A stretch of DNA of 15,058 nucleotides from positions 1 through 15,058 of the forward strand of contig WAJX01000102.1 of assembly GCA_015523665.1 (NCBI GenBank), given 5' to 3'. Source of the DNA: Ferroglobus sp. Its GTDB lineage: Archaea > Halobacteriota > Archaeoglobi > Archaeoglobales > Archaeoglobaceae. The position numbers and the translations under genes were made by a program. The stretch's first letter is position 1, and each line of letters opens with the position of its first letter. Shown here in pieces: positions 1-6,088 of the stretch. Below the pieces are notes generated by a model that saw only the letters and a program-made list of their open reading frames with translations, was not told where the DNA came from and searched no databases.

Positions 1-27
1 TCGTGGGTTCGAATCCCACCCCCCGCA
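1..27 (+). tRNA. 3' end of a tRNA, probably tRNA-Leu (cut by window edge)
   Basis: Only the T arm and the acceptor 3' strand are present. The T stem pairs bases 3-7 (GTGGG) with 15-19 (CCCAC) around the loop TTCGAAT. Bases 20-26 (CCCCCGC) are the acceptor 3' strand, and A27 is the discriminator. No CCA is encoded, as is usual for archaea. The implied 5' acceptor strand is GCGGGGG; together with A73 this is the pattern I know from archaeal tRNA-Leu, but the anticodon lies outside the window, so the identity is inferred. Confidence 0.8.
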
Positions 28-184
28 TTTTATATAATATAAATTATATGTAATAAATTATTATTGTTATTATTAATTCCAATTTTAGGTTGAGATATAA
101 CATCTATTTTATTTAAGCGATAATTTAAAATGAGTTTTAAAAATTCATTAATTTAAAAAATAAATTAAATAATTTTAATTTGAT
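28..184. other. A+T-rich intergenic region between convergent tRNA and trp operon
   Basis: No coding potential is visible. The tRNA is read rightward and the trp operon leftward, so this must hold the 3' ends of both transcripts. The only structure I see is an imperfect dyad at 129-149. Confidence 0.6.
129..149 (-). terminator. possible hairpin at the trp operon 3' end
   Basis: An inverted repeat AATGAGTTTT/AAAATTCATT folds into about ten pairs if one G-T wobble is allowed. It lies 36-56 bases past the trpF stop, and T-rich sequence follows it on the minus strand. Archaeal termination depends mainly on T-rich tracts, so the hairpin may be incidental in such A+T-rich DNA. Confidence 0.25.
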
Positions 185-784
185 TTAAAAGGAACTTTTA
201 ACCACCTCAATAAATCTACTTATTTTTTCTCTACTCTTGGATCCATTCTCTTCTACACCAGATGAAACATCAACACCAACGGGTTTTACAAAGTTTATAG
301 CTTTTTTAACGTTTTCTGGAGTTAGTCCACCTGCGAGAATTACAGGAATATCTTTTGCTACAAGTCTACTAACATTAAGGTCATGCATAACTCCGGTGCC
401 ACATCCACTATCTAAAAGATAGTAGTCTGCTTTGCACTTCTTTGCTACATCTATAATTTTCTTTGCATCTTTTTCTGGATCTTCAGATTTTATTGGAACT
501 TTAATAGCTTTTATCAATAATCCGTTGAAATCTAATTTTACCATTCCCAATTCAGCATGAATTTGTATTCCTGCAGGTTCTAAAGATGCCATCTCTTCAT
601 AATCTGCTTGAGAAGTGCTGTTAGAAACTAGAATAACGTTATCAAAACAATTAATTATCTCTAAAGCTTTCTCCATAGATATACATCTCTTTGATTTACT
701 TCTTACCACAACTCCTATGAAATCTGCTTTTTCAGCCATTTCAGCTTCTTTAATATTTTTTATTCCGCAAATTTTTACCAACAT
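185..784 (-). CDS. trpF: phosphoribosylanthranilate isomerase (TrpF)
   Basis: The enzyme catalyses the Amadori rearrangement of N-(5'-phosphoribosyl)anthranilate to CdRP, the third step of tryptophan synthesis, in the cytoplasm. The 199-residue single-domain length is normal for a stand-alone TrpF (beta/alpha)8 barrel. The N-terminal KICGI motif carries the expected general base Cys6, and LLDSGCGTG (residues 123-131) carries the general acid Asp125. AGGLTPENV (151-159) and VDVSSGVE (171-178) form the phosphate-binding end of the barrel. The ATG is preceded by GGTGA at proper spacing (GGGTGAACGAAT before ATG), which supports this start. It overlaps the end of trpG by 35 bases, so it is the last gene of the trpDEGF operon and is probably translationally coupled. 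No truncation is seen. Confidence 0.96.
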   Translation of the reverse strand: MLVKICGIKNIKEAEMAEKADFIGVVVRSKSKRCISMEKALEIINCFDNVILVSNSTSQADYEEMASLEPAGIQIHAELGMVKLDFNGLLIKAIKVPIKSEDPEKDAKKIIDVAKKCKADYYLLDSGCGTGVMHDLNVSRLVAKDIPVILAGGLTPENVKKAINFVKPVGVDVSSGVEENGSKSREKISRFIEVVKSSF

Positions 785-1328
785 ATTCGTTCACCCATCT
801 ACCAATTATCCTCAGTCCGTGTGGTGTTAGTATGCTTTCTGGATGAAATTGCAAGCCGATTATCTCAGATTTCTTTCCCTCTATAGACATGATAACTCCA
901 TCCTCTGAAATTGAAGTAACCTCAAATCCCTTAGGAACTCTTTTTATAGCAAGGGAGTGATATCTCCCGGCGATAATTGGATTTGGTAAATCTCTGAAAA
1001 TTCCTTTTTTTCTATGGAAGATTCTGCTTTGCTTACCATGAACAGGTTTAACTCTTGCAACTTTTCCTCCAAAAACTTCTGCAATTATCTGATGACCCAA
1101 ACATATTCCCAAAAGTGGTTGAAATTCCTCAACAATTTTTGGAGAATTACCTGAATCCTTTCCTAAAGGTTCTCCTGGTCCGGGAGATATTATAACTCCA
1201 TCTGGATTGAGTTTTCTAATTTCCTCAACCTTAATTGAAGATGGAAATACTTTAACTCTATCAAAATAGGATACGTATTCAGCTATATTCCACACAAAGG
1301 AGTCTTTGTTATCAATTATTACTATCAT
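750..1328 (-). CDS. trpG: anthranilate synthase glutaminase subunit (TrpG)
   Basis: This is the class I glutamine amidotransferase subunit that hydrolyses glutamine and feeds ammonia to TrpE for anthranilate formation. At 192 residues it is a free-standing TrpG, not fused to TrpD or PabA-like extensions. The catalytic triad is visible: Cys76 in the nucleophile elbow GICLGHQ (74-80), and His162 and Glu164 in QFHPES (160-165). The oxyanion-strand motif SPGPGEP (48-54) is also present. Its ATG overlaps the trpE stop as ATGA (4 bases), and GGGGTGAGAGA directly upstream gives a strong GGTGA ribosome site inside the trpE end. The neighbours make TrpG more likely than the folate-pathway paralogue PabA, although one amidotransferase can serve both. 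Confidence 0.96.
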   Translation of the reverse strand: MIVIIDNKDSFVWNIAEYVSYFDRVKVFPSSIKVEEIRKLNPDGVIISPGPGEPLGKDSGNSPKIVEEFQPLLGICLGHQIIAEVFGGKVARVKPVHGKQSRIFHRKKGIFRDLPNPIIAGRYHSLAIKRVPKGFEVTSISEDGVIMSIEGKKSEIIGLQFHPESILTPHGLRIIGRWVNEYVGKNLRNKKY

Positions 1329-2617
1329 TCTCTCACCCCAAGAGCTTTTAAAGCTGGAAGCATTTTTCTTTCAGTTTCATGAAATTCCTTAATTGGCTTT
1401 GAATCAGCAACTATTCCTGCTCCACCTCTTACAATCGCTTTACCATTTCTGAATTCTACCATTCTTATGGCTATCGCCATATCAGCATTTTTACCCGAGA
1501 AATAACCAATACCACCTCCGTAAAAACCCCTATTACTCTTTTCAATTTCTGATATGATCTCCATTGCTCTAACCTTTGGCGCTCCAGTTAATGTACCGGC
1601 TGGAAATGCAGCTTCTATACCTCTGAATGGGGATGTCTTTAGCTTTCCAACAACAGTACTTTCTATATGCATCACATGAGAGTATTTCACAACTTCCATA
1701 AACCTTTCAACTTTTACACTTCTGGCCTCACAAACTTTACGCACATCATTTCTGGCTAAATCGACGAGCATAGCATGTTCAGCACGTTCTTTTTCGTCAT
1801 TCAAAAGTTTTATAGCTAATCTCCCATCTTCCTTCTCATCTTTCCCCCTTCTTATAGTTCCAGCAATCGGATTGACTATCATTTTACCATTAAAGATTGA
1901 GGCAAGTGTTTCTGGAGATGCACCACAAAGTGAAATGTTGTCGAATTCTAGAAGAAACATATAAGGACTAGGACTTATATTTCTAAGCCTTAAATAGGTT
2001 TGAAATGGATCGAGATTGGTTTTGATCTCATACTTTCTAGAAATTACGACTTGGAAAACATCTCCAGCATAAACGTATTCCTTAGCTTTCTCCACCATTT
2101 CAATGAAATCGTAGATTTCTGCATCGCATGAAATTATATCGGATTCAACCTTGGCGTTTTCAAACTTCACATTTCCTGTTTTTCTTACTAATTTCTCACC
2201 CTCATCGTGATTGCAGTAGATTCGATTAGTTGTATGATCTATCACAAAATACTTGGTGTAATAACCAAAGATTGACGGAGTTCTTGTTTTAATTCCTATA
2301 TATGGTAAGGCAGCATCATAACTCGCACATCCAACAAATCCCCCAGAGAATCTTTCAACATCTTTGTGAGAGGTTTCATTTTTTAACACCCTATTACTTT
2401 TTCTTTCTGTTTCTGTTACTATCTCATTCTCTAAATTCTCTAATTCTCTAAAGAGATAACCATTCTTTACTTTAACAATAAAATCTGGATCAAAACCTAT
2501 AAAAGTAAAACGATGTCTGCCTATCTTTTCTTTTGTCTCAAGAATAAATGTGTATTCTTTTTCTTCTCTTATAACTTCATAAAGCTTTGCTGGATCAACG
2601 TATTCTAGCTTTTCCAT
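1325..2617 (-). CDS. trpE: anthranilate synthase large subunit (TrpE)
   Basis: TrpE converts chorismate plus ammonia (from TrpG) to anthranilate and pyruvate, the committed step of tryptophan synthesis. The 430-residue chain has an N-terminal regulatory part (about 1-150) and the chorismate-utilising fold (about 165-425). Conserved stretches include SPSPYMFLLE, CGASPETLA, NPIAGTIRRG, DEKERAEHAMLVDLARND, FPAGTLTGAPKVRAME and the C-terminal IVRGGAGIVADS. The usual feedback motif LLES reads ILET here (25-28), with TFIG (38-41) where SFIG is common. The only in-frame start is the ATG at 2617. Its AGGAGGT sequence sits just next to the ATG, unusually close, and the gene overlaps trpD by 23 bases, so re-initiation after trpD may drive translation. 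A PabB role is less likely given trpG and trpD beside it. Confidence 0.96.
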   Translation of the reverse strand: MEKLEYVDPAKLYEVIREEKEYTFILETKEKIGRHRFTFIGFDPDFIVKVKNGYLFRELENLENEIVTETERKSNRVLKNETSHKDVERFSGGFVGCASYDAALPYIGIKTRTPSIFGYYTKYFVIDHTTNRIYCNHDEGEKLVRKTGNVKFENAKVESDIISCDAEIYDFIEMVEKAKEYVYAGDVFQVVISRKYEIKTNLDPFQTYLRLRNISPSPYMFLLEFDNISLCGASPETLASIFNGKMIVNPIAGTIRRGKDEKEDGRLAIKLLNDEKERAEHAMLVDLARNDVRKVCEARSVKVERFMEVVKYSHVMHIESTVVGKLKTSPFRGIEAAFPAGTLTGAPKVRAMEIISEIEKSNRGFYGGGIGYFSGKNADMAIAIRMVEFRNGKAIVRGGAGIVADSKPIKEFHETERKMLPALKALGVRE

Positions 2618-3566
2618 ACCTCCTCAACTCTTCCAATTTCTTCATCGCATAACCCTCATCGATTAAGTTTGAGGCGAGTTGATAACCATCTCTAAAATCT
2701 GTAACTTTGTTAGCAGCATAAAGAGATGCAGAAGCATTAATCAAAATAAATTCTCTATCATATCCTTTTCTTCCTCTAAAAACTTCTTCTATCCTTATAG
2801 CACTTTCTTTACTATCCTTACAAACAACTTTTGATATGCTAAACTCCTTAACTCCAAAATCTGAAGGAGAGATTGTATAGATATCTATGTCGTTTTCTAC
2901 CTCAGCTATAAGCGTATACCCTTCTGGATTAATCTCATCTATAGATGAGCCAACAGCTAACCCCCTTATACCAAGAATCTCCATAGCTTCTCCGATCATT
3001 TGTACAAACTCTCCTCTACATCCAATAATCTGTCTCTCCGGCAATGCTGGATTACATAGTGGTCCAAGGAGATTGAAAATGGTTTTGATACCTAATTTTT
3101 GCCTGATGGGCATTACTTTAGATAAAACAGGATGATAAAGAGGAGCATGTAAAAATACGTAACCAACTTCTTCAAGCATCTTCGCAGCATTTCTTGGATT
3201 AGGAATAGGGATACTGAGTGAGTTAAGAACATCAGAACTCCCACTTTTTGAAGTAACAGCTTTGTTTCCATGTTTTGCCACTCTAACAATGGATGAAATC
3301 AAAATAGAAACTGCAGTACTTACATTTATTGTTGAACTACCATCACCTCCAGTTCCGCAAGTATCCATCTCTGCATTCCCTTTGACTTTTATCATCCTCT
3401 CTCTTAGATATTCTGCAAAACCTGCTAACACTTCTGCATCATATCCTTTTGCTTCTAAAGCGGCAAGAATTGCAGCTTTTTTTACATCATTAGAATTGAT
3501 CATTTCGTTAAGAATAATTTTAGCATTTTCGAGATTTATTTCACCATTTATTATTATCTCTAACAT
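2595..3566 (-). CDS. trpD: anthranilate phosphoribosyltransferase (TrpD)
   Basis: TrpD transfers the phosphoribosyl group of PRPP to anthranilate, the second step of the pathway. An N-terminal helical domain carries the anthranilate side, followed by a nucleoside-phosphorylase-like domain with the signature DTCGTGGDGSSTINVSTA (PRPP diphosphate loop) and KHGNKAVTSKSGSSD. Length is about 323-327 residues, normal for a monofunctional enzyme. Two starts are possible: ATG at 3578 (protein MVYDML...) and ATG at 3566 (ML...). I prefer 3566 because GGTG lies six bases upstream of it, while the ATG at 3578 has no ribosome site. It is the first gene of the trpDEGF operon, and a TATA-like promoter lies about 50-60 bases upstream. 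Some archaea fuse trpD to trpF or trpG; here all are separate. Confidence 0.95.
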   Translation of the reverse strand: MLEIIINGEINLENAKIILNEMINSNDVKKAAILAALEAKGYDAEVLAGFAEYLRERMIKVKGNAEMDTCGTGGDGSSTINVSTAVSILISSIVRVAKHGNKAVTSKSGSSDVLNSLSIPIPNPRNAAKMLEEVGYVFLHAPLYHPVLSKVMPIRQKLGIKTIFNLLGPLCNPALPERQIIGCRGEFVQMIGEAMEILGIRGLAVGSSIDEINPEGYTLIAEVENDIDIYTISPSDFGVKEFSISKVVCKDSKESAIRIEEVFRGRKGYDREFILINASASLYAANKVTDFRDGYQLASNLIDEGYAMKKLEELRRYGKARIR

Positions 3567-3615
3567 ATCATACACCATTTCATTTTTATCTTTTATTTAT
3601 TCCATTTAATGTGCT

Positions 3616-3640
3616 CTATCCTTTTTAATATACTTTTTCC
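3616..3640 (-). promoter_or_regulatory. candidate trp operon promoter (box A)
   Basis: Read on the minus strand, GGAAAAAGTATATTAAAAAG is a purine-rich BRE-like stretch followed by a TATA-like box centred near 3629. Initiation about 25 bases downstream would fall near 3602, giving a leader of some 25-35 bases before trpD. A second box, GAAATTTTTATATATTAG on the minus strand at about 3682-3699, could act as an alternative start site. No operator dyad is obvious. Confidence 0.45.
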
Positions 3641-3711
3641 TATTATTAGGGAATTTTCTTATAAAATGGGTTCATGCTTACTAATATATAAAAATTTCGA
3701 TCCACTTACAT

Positions 3712-3730
3712 GAGAGGATGACAATTTAAG
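3712..3730 (+). repeat. left terminal inverted repeat of the decayed IS
   Basis: GAGAGGATGACAATTTAAG matches the reverse complement of 4309-4327 at 15 of 19 positions, including the run GAGGAT near the outer end. The match stops immediately inside. Confidence 0.6.
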
Positions 3731-3731
3731 A

Positions 3732-4303
3732 AAGAGACAAATATTAATCGGGGAGTTCTGCGAGTTAATACGCTCTCTATCTAACCAGAATTTTGAAGAG
3801 GAGTTTATTCTAGTCTGGCTTATCTTTCAGGGATGTGCTTTTAAAAGCTATGGGATTCAAAACCTCTTACAAAGCAGTCAGGAAGTGGTATCATAGATGT
3901 AAAGATATATTTTAACGTTGAAAGAGGGAGAGTATGTTGTTATAGACGAAACCCATAAAGGCTGGGAAGTTCTACTACGTTTGGTTGCTGTAGATGTTGA
4001 GAGAATGGAAGTGATATCTGCTAGAATAAGTAAAGTAATGGAAATCTTGAATACTATGCAAAAACAAACCGATCTTCCTAGTATAGCTCCTTGGTGCAAA
4101 AAGTGTTATCGAGAAGAGGATTGAAGTACAAGATAAGAACGAGAAGAAAGAGAAATGCAGTTGAATCATGATTTTTCAGGTTGAAGAAGAGGGTGAAGAA
4201 CCATTACAAAAGGTTTCCGGCTAATTCGTCTATTGAGCTGTTGAATCTTGGATTCTTTTCATTCATAGCATTGTACAACTTAAAAAGGTGTTTAGCATGG
4301 TGA
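3732..4303 (+). pseudogene. degenerate DDE transposase (IS6/IS240-like or ISA0963-like)
   Basis: Pieces of one transposase can be read in four successive segments. 3732-3842 gives ...NFEEEFILVWLIFQGC. 3844-3915, in the next frame, gives GFKTSYKAVRKWYHRCKD, a DNA-binding helix region. 3918 to about 4100 gives EYVVIDET (first catalytic Asp) and VAVDVERMEVISARISK. About 4103-4303 gives GLKYKIRTRRKRNAVES*FFRLKKR (RNAVE carries the catalytic Glu), RFPANSSIE and FIALYNLKRC before the stop. At least three frameshifts and an in-frame TGA at 4169-4171 (probably from TGG, Trp) kill the gene. The segment around the second catalytic Asp is shortened: PWCKK survives but the preceding VDRG-type motif is gone. 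From memory it resembles archaeal DDE transposases such as those of Archaeoglobus; the exact family would need a database comparison. The 68-codon open stretch 3918-4124 is only its middle fragment. Confidence 0.8.
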
Positions 4304-4308
4304 TGAAA

Positions 4309-4327
4309 TTTAAGTTGTTATCCTCAC
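4309..4327 (-). repeat. right terminal inverted repeat of the decayed IS
   Basis: The reverse complement GTGAGGATAACAACTTAAA pairs with the left repeat at 3712-3730. It begins six bases after the stop codon of the transposase remnant, where an IS end is expected. Confidence 0.6.
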
Positions 4328-4500
4328 TTCTACCATTTTTAATTTTGTGTTAATTTTGTGTTCTTATACCTCAACACATCGTCGCTTTTGTTTATATAAA
4401 CTTTATATATAGAAATTATGTTTATTTTTATATAATTAGTTTTAGTTTTTGTTATATTTTAAGAAACAAGGACATTTAAAACAAATAATAACAAAAATGC
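4328..4500. other. A+T-rich upstream region of the pilus operon
   Basis: No gene is visible. It contains a short direct repeat (TAATTTTGTGT twice, 4339-4361) just outside the decayed IS, and several TATA-like stretches (for example TTTATATAAACTTTATATA near 4389-4408). Any of these could add an upstream start site. Confidence 0.4.
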
Positions 4501-4520
4501 CAGAAAAATTAATAAATAAT
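4501..4520 (+). promoter_or_regulatory. candidate box A promoter of the pilus operon
   Basis: CAGAAAAATTAATAAATAAT combines an A-rich BRE-like part with a TATA-like box centred near 4515. The ATG at 4544 lies about 28 bases from that centre and has no Shine-Dalgarno site, so the transcript is probably leaderless or nearly so. The same element, less one A, precedes the Lrp gene at 11552-11570. Confidence 0.5.
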
Positions 4521-4543
4521 CATTTCATCTTTACAAACATCTA

Positions 4544-6085
4544 ATGATGATTAAAACATATTATGAGATGTTAAACGATATTAGAAAATCTGCTGGAGTA
4601 ATAGCTGTTGAAGATGTTGAAATTGATGAAAATCAAAGTTTAATTGAGGAATATTGGGTTATAGAAGATTTTGTTAAAATACAGATAAGAGAGGATGTTG
4701 AAACTTTAAGAAAGAGCTATTACATTATTGAGCCTCAAGTATCTCAAGATGAATTAAACCTTCTTAGCCTAATATTCGACGATGTTAGGAGGAAATATGT
4801 CCAGAGATTTGATGAGAGTGAAGAAGATAAATTTAACCTCCTTATAGAGACTGTAAAAGGAGTTTTAAAGGACTATTCTTTAGAGGTTGAAGATGAGTTA
4901 AGCATAAGGATGCTATACTACTTCTTCAGAGACTTCTTCGGTTTTGGAGCTATAGATCCAATATTACATGATCCCAATATAGAGGATATCAGTTGTGATG
5001 GATATAACATTCCCGTTTTTGTATTTCATATGAAATATGGCAGTATTCCAACAAATTTAATCTTCTCAAAAGATGAATTGGATAATTTTGTTTTAATTCT
5101 TGGACAGAAGGCTAATAAACAGGTATCTTATGCTAATCCGATAGTTGATGCTACATTATCTGATGGAAGTAGGTTACAACTAACGTATGGGAGTGAAGTA
5201 TCAACAAGAGGAAGCACATTTACGATCAGAAAATTTAGGAGCGATCCATTTACACCAATAGATCTGATAAACCTAGGCACAATTTCACCAAGAATTCTGG
5301 CTTATTTCTGGTTATTGATTGAGCATAAGAGAAGTTTTATGGTTATTGGAGAGACCGCAAGCGGAAAAACAACAACTTTAAACGCTCTTTTGATGTTCAT
5401 ACCTCCAGACAACAAGATTTTATCGATAGAAGATACAAGAGAGATTCAACTTTATCATGAGAACTGGGTTCCAGAGATCACAAGAGTCGGAGTTGAAGGA
5501 ATCGAAATCGACATGTATGATCTTTTGAGGATGGCATTGAGACAGAGACCAGATTACATTGTTGTAGGAGAAGTTAGAGGAAGGGAAGCTCAGACCCTCT
5601 TTCAGGCAATGGCAACAGGACATGCTGCGTATGCAACCTTTCATGCTGGAGATGTAAATCAGCTAATTTATAGATTAGAAGAGGAACCATTAAATGTTCC
5701 GAGAGTATTAATTCAATTTCTCGATGCTGTGATAGTCCAGACTATGTGGATACAAAGGAATTTTAAGAAAAGAAGAGCTAAGGAAGTGGTTGAGATAGTT
5801 GGGCTTGATCCTGTTGGTAAAGAGATGATAATAAATCCGATTTACAGATGGGATCCATCCAATGATAGATTTATTGAATCTGGTGGATCTAAAGTTATAG
5901 AAAAGATTTCAGAAGCTTCTGGAATTACGATTTCAGAAATAATAGAGGAGATAGATAGAAGGGAGAGGTTTTTAGAGTTGTTAAGAGAGAAAGGGATAAG
6001 GGATTACAGAGAAGTTTCAAAGCTCATAAGGATGTATTATGCAAACTTTGAGATTGCTTTTGAACAGCTCGGTGTGAGGGTGTAG
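4544..6085 (+). CDS. type II/IV secretion system (archaeal pilus/VirB11-TadA-like) ATPase
   Basis: This is a cytoplasmic hexameric motor ATPase of the GspE/VirB11/TadA superfamily, which powers assembly of archaeal type IV pili, archaellum-like filaments or a secretion device. Of 513 residues, about 1-240 form the N-terminal domains and 245-425 the motor core. Visible motifs are the Walker A loop GETASGKTT (269-277), the Asp box SIEDTRE (295-300), Walker B in PDYIVVGEVRGREA (336-349) and the His box GHAAYATFHAGD (359-370). All catalytic residues are present. ATG is doubled (ATGATG), and the gene seems to start from a leaderless promoter. Its stop is three bases before the TTG of the membrane-platform gene, so they form an operon. 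It is not recognisably the archaellum ArlI, since no arl genes are near; substrate and filament type are unknown. Confidence 0.93.
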   Translation: MMIKTYYEMLNDIRKSAGVIAVEDVEIDENQSLIEEYWVIEDFVKIQIREDVETLRKSYYIIEPQVSQDELNLLSLIFDDVRRKYVQRFDESEEDKFNLLIETVKGVLKDYSLEVEDELSIRMLYYFFRDFFGFGAIDPILHDPNIEDISCDGYNIPVFVFHMKYGSIPTNLIFSKDELDNFVLILGQKANKQVSYANPIVDATLSDGSRLQLTYGSEVSTRGSTFTIRKFRSDPFTPIDLINLGTISPRILAYFWLLIEHKRSFMVIGETASGKTTTLNALLMFIPPDNKILSIEDTREIQLYHENWVPEITRVGVEGIEIDMYDLLRMALRQRPDYIVVGEVRGREAQTLFQAMATGHAAYATFHAGDVNQLIYRLEEEPLNVPRVLIQFLDAVIVQTMWIQRNFKKRRAKEVVEIVGLDPVGKEMIINPIYRWDPSNDRFIESGGSKVIEKISEASGITISEIIEEIDRRERFLELLREKGIRDYREVSKLIRMYYANFEIAFEQLGVRV

Positions 6086-6088
6086 ATT

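Larger units (their letters stand above)
3712..4327 (+). mobile_element. decayed insertion sequence remnant with imperfect terminal inverted repeats
   Basis: A 616-base block between trpD and the pilus ATPase starts with GAGAGGATGACAATTTAAG and ends with the complement of GTGAGGATAACAACTTAAA. These agree at 15 of 19 positions, as expected for aged terminal inverted repeats. Between them lies a broken transposase read rightward. No clear target-site duplication remains next to the ends. The block is shorter than I would expect for a complete element of this type, so internal sequence has probably been lost. Confidence 0.75.

Noticed and set aside
3262..3609. 115-residue plus-strand frame across trpD and its promoter
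   Set aside because: It is a shadow of trpD, which carries clear family motifs on the other strand.
3579..3711. trp attenuator or leader peptide
   Set aside because: No short frame rich in Trp codons (TGG) with a ribosome site was found between the promoter and trpD.
3918..4124. 68-residue frame taken as an intact small gene
   Set aside because: YVVIDET and the flanking fragments show it is the middle of a broken transposase, not an independent protein.
3878..4169. Minus-strand frames (73 and 64 residues) across the IS remnant
   Set aside because: The plus strand carries recognisable transposase pieces here; the antisense frames have no motifs.
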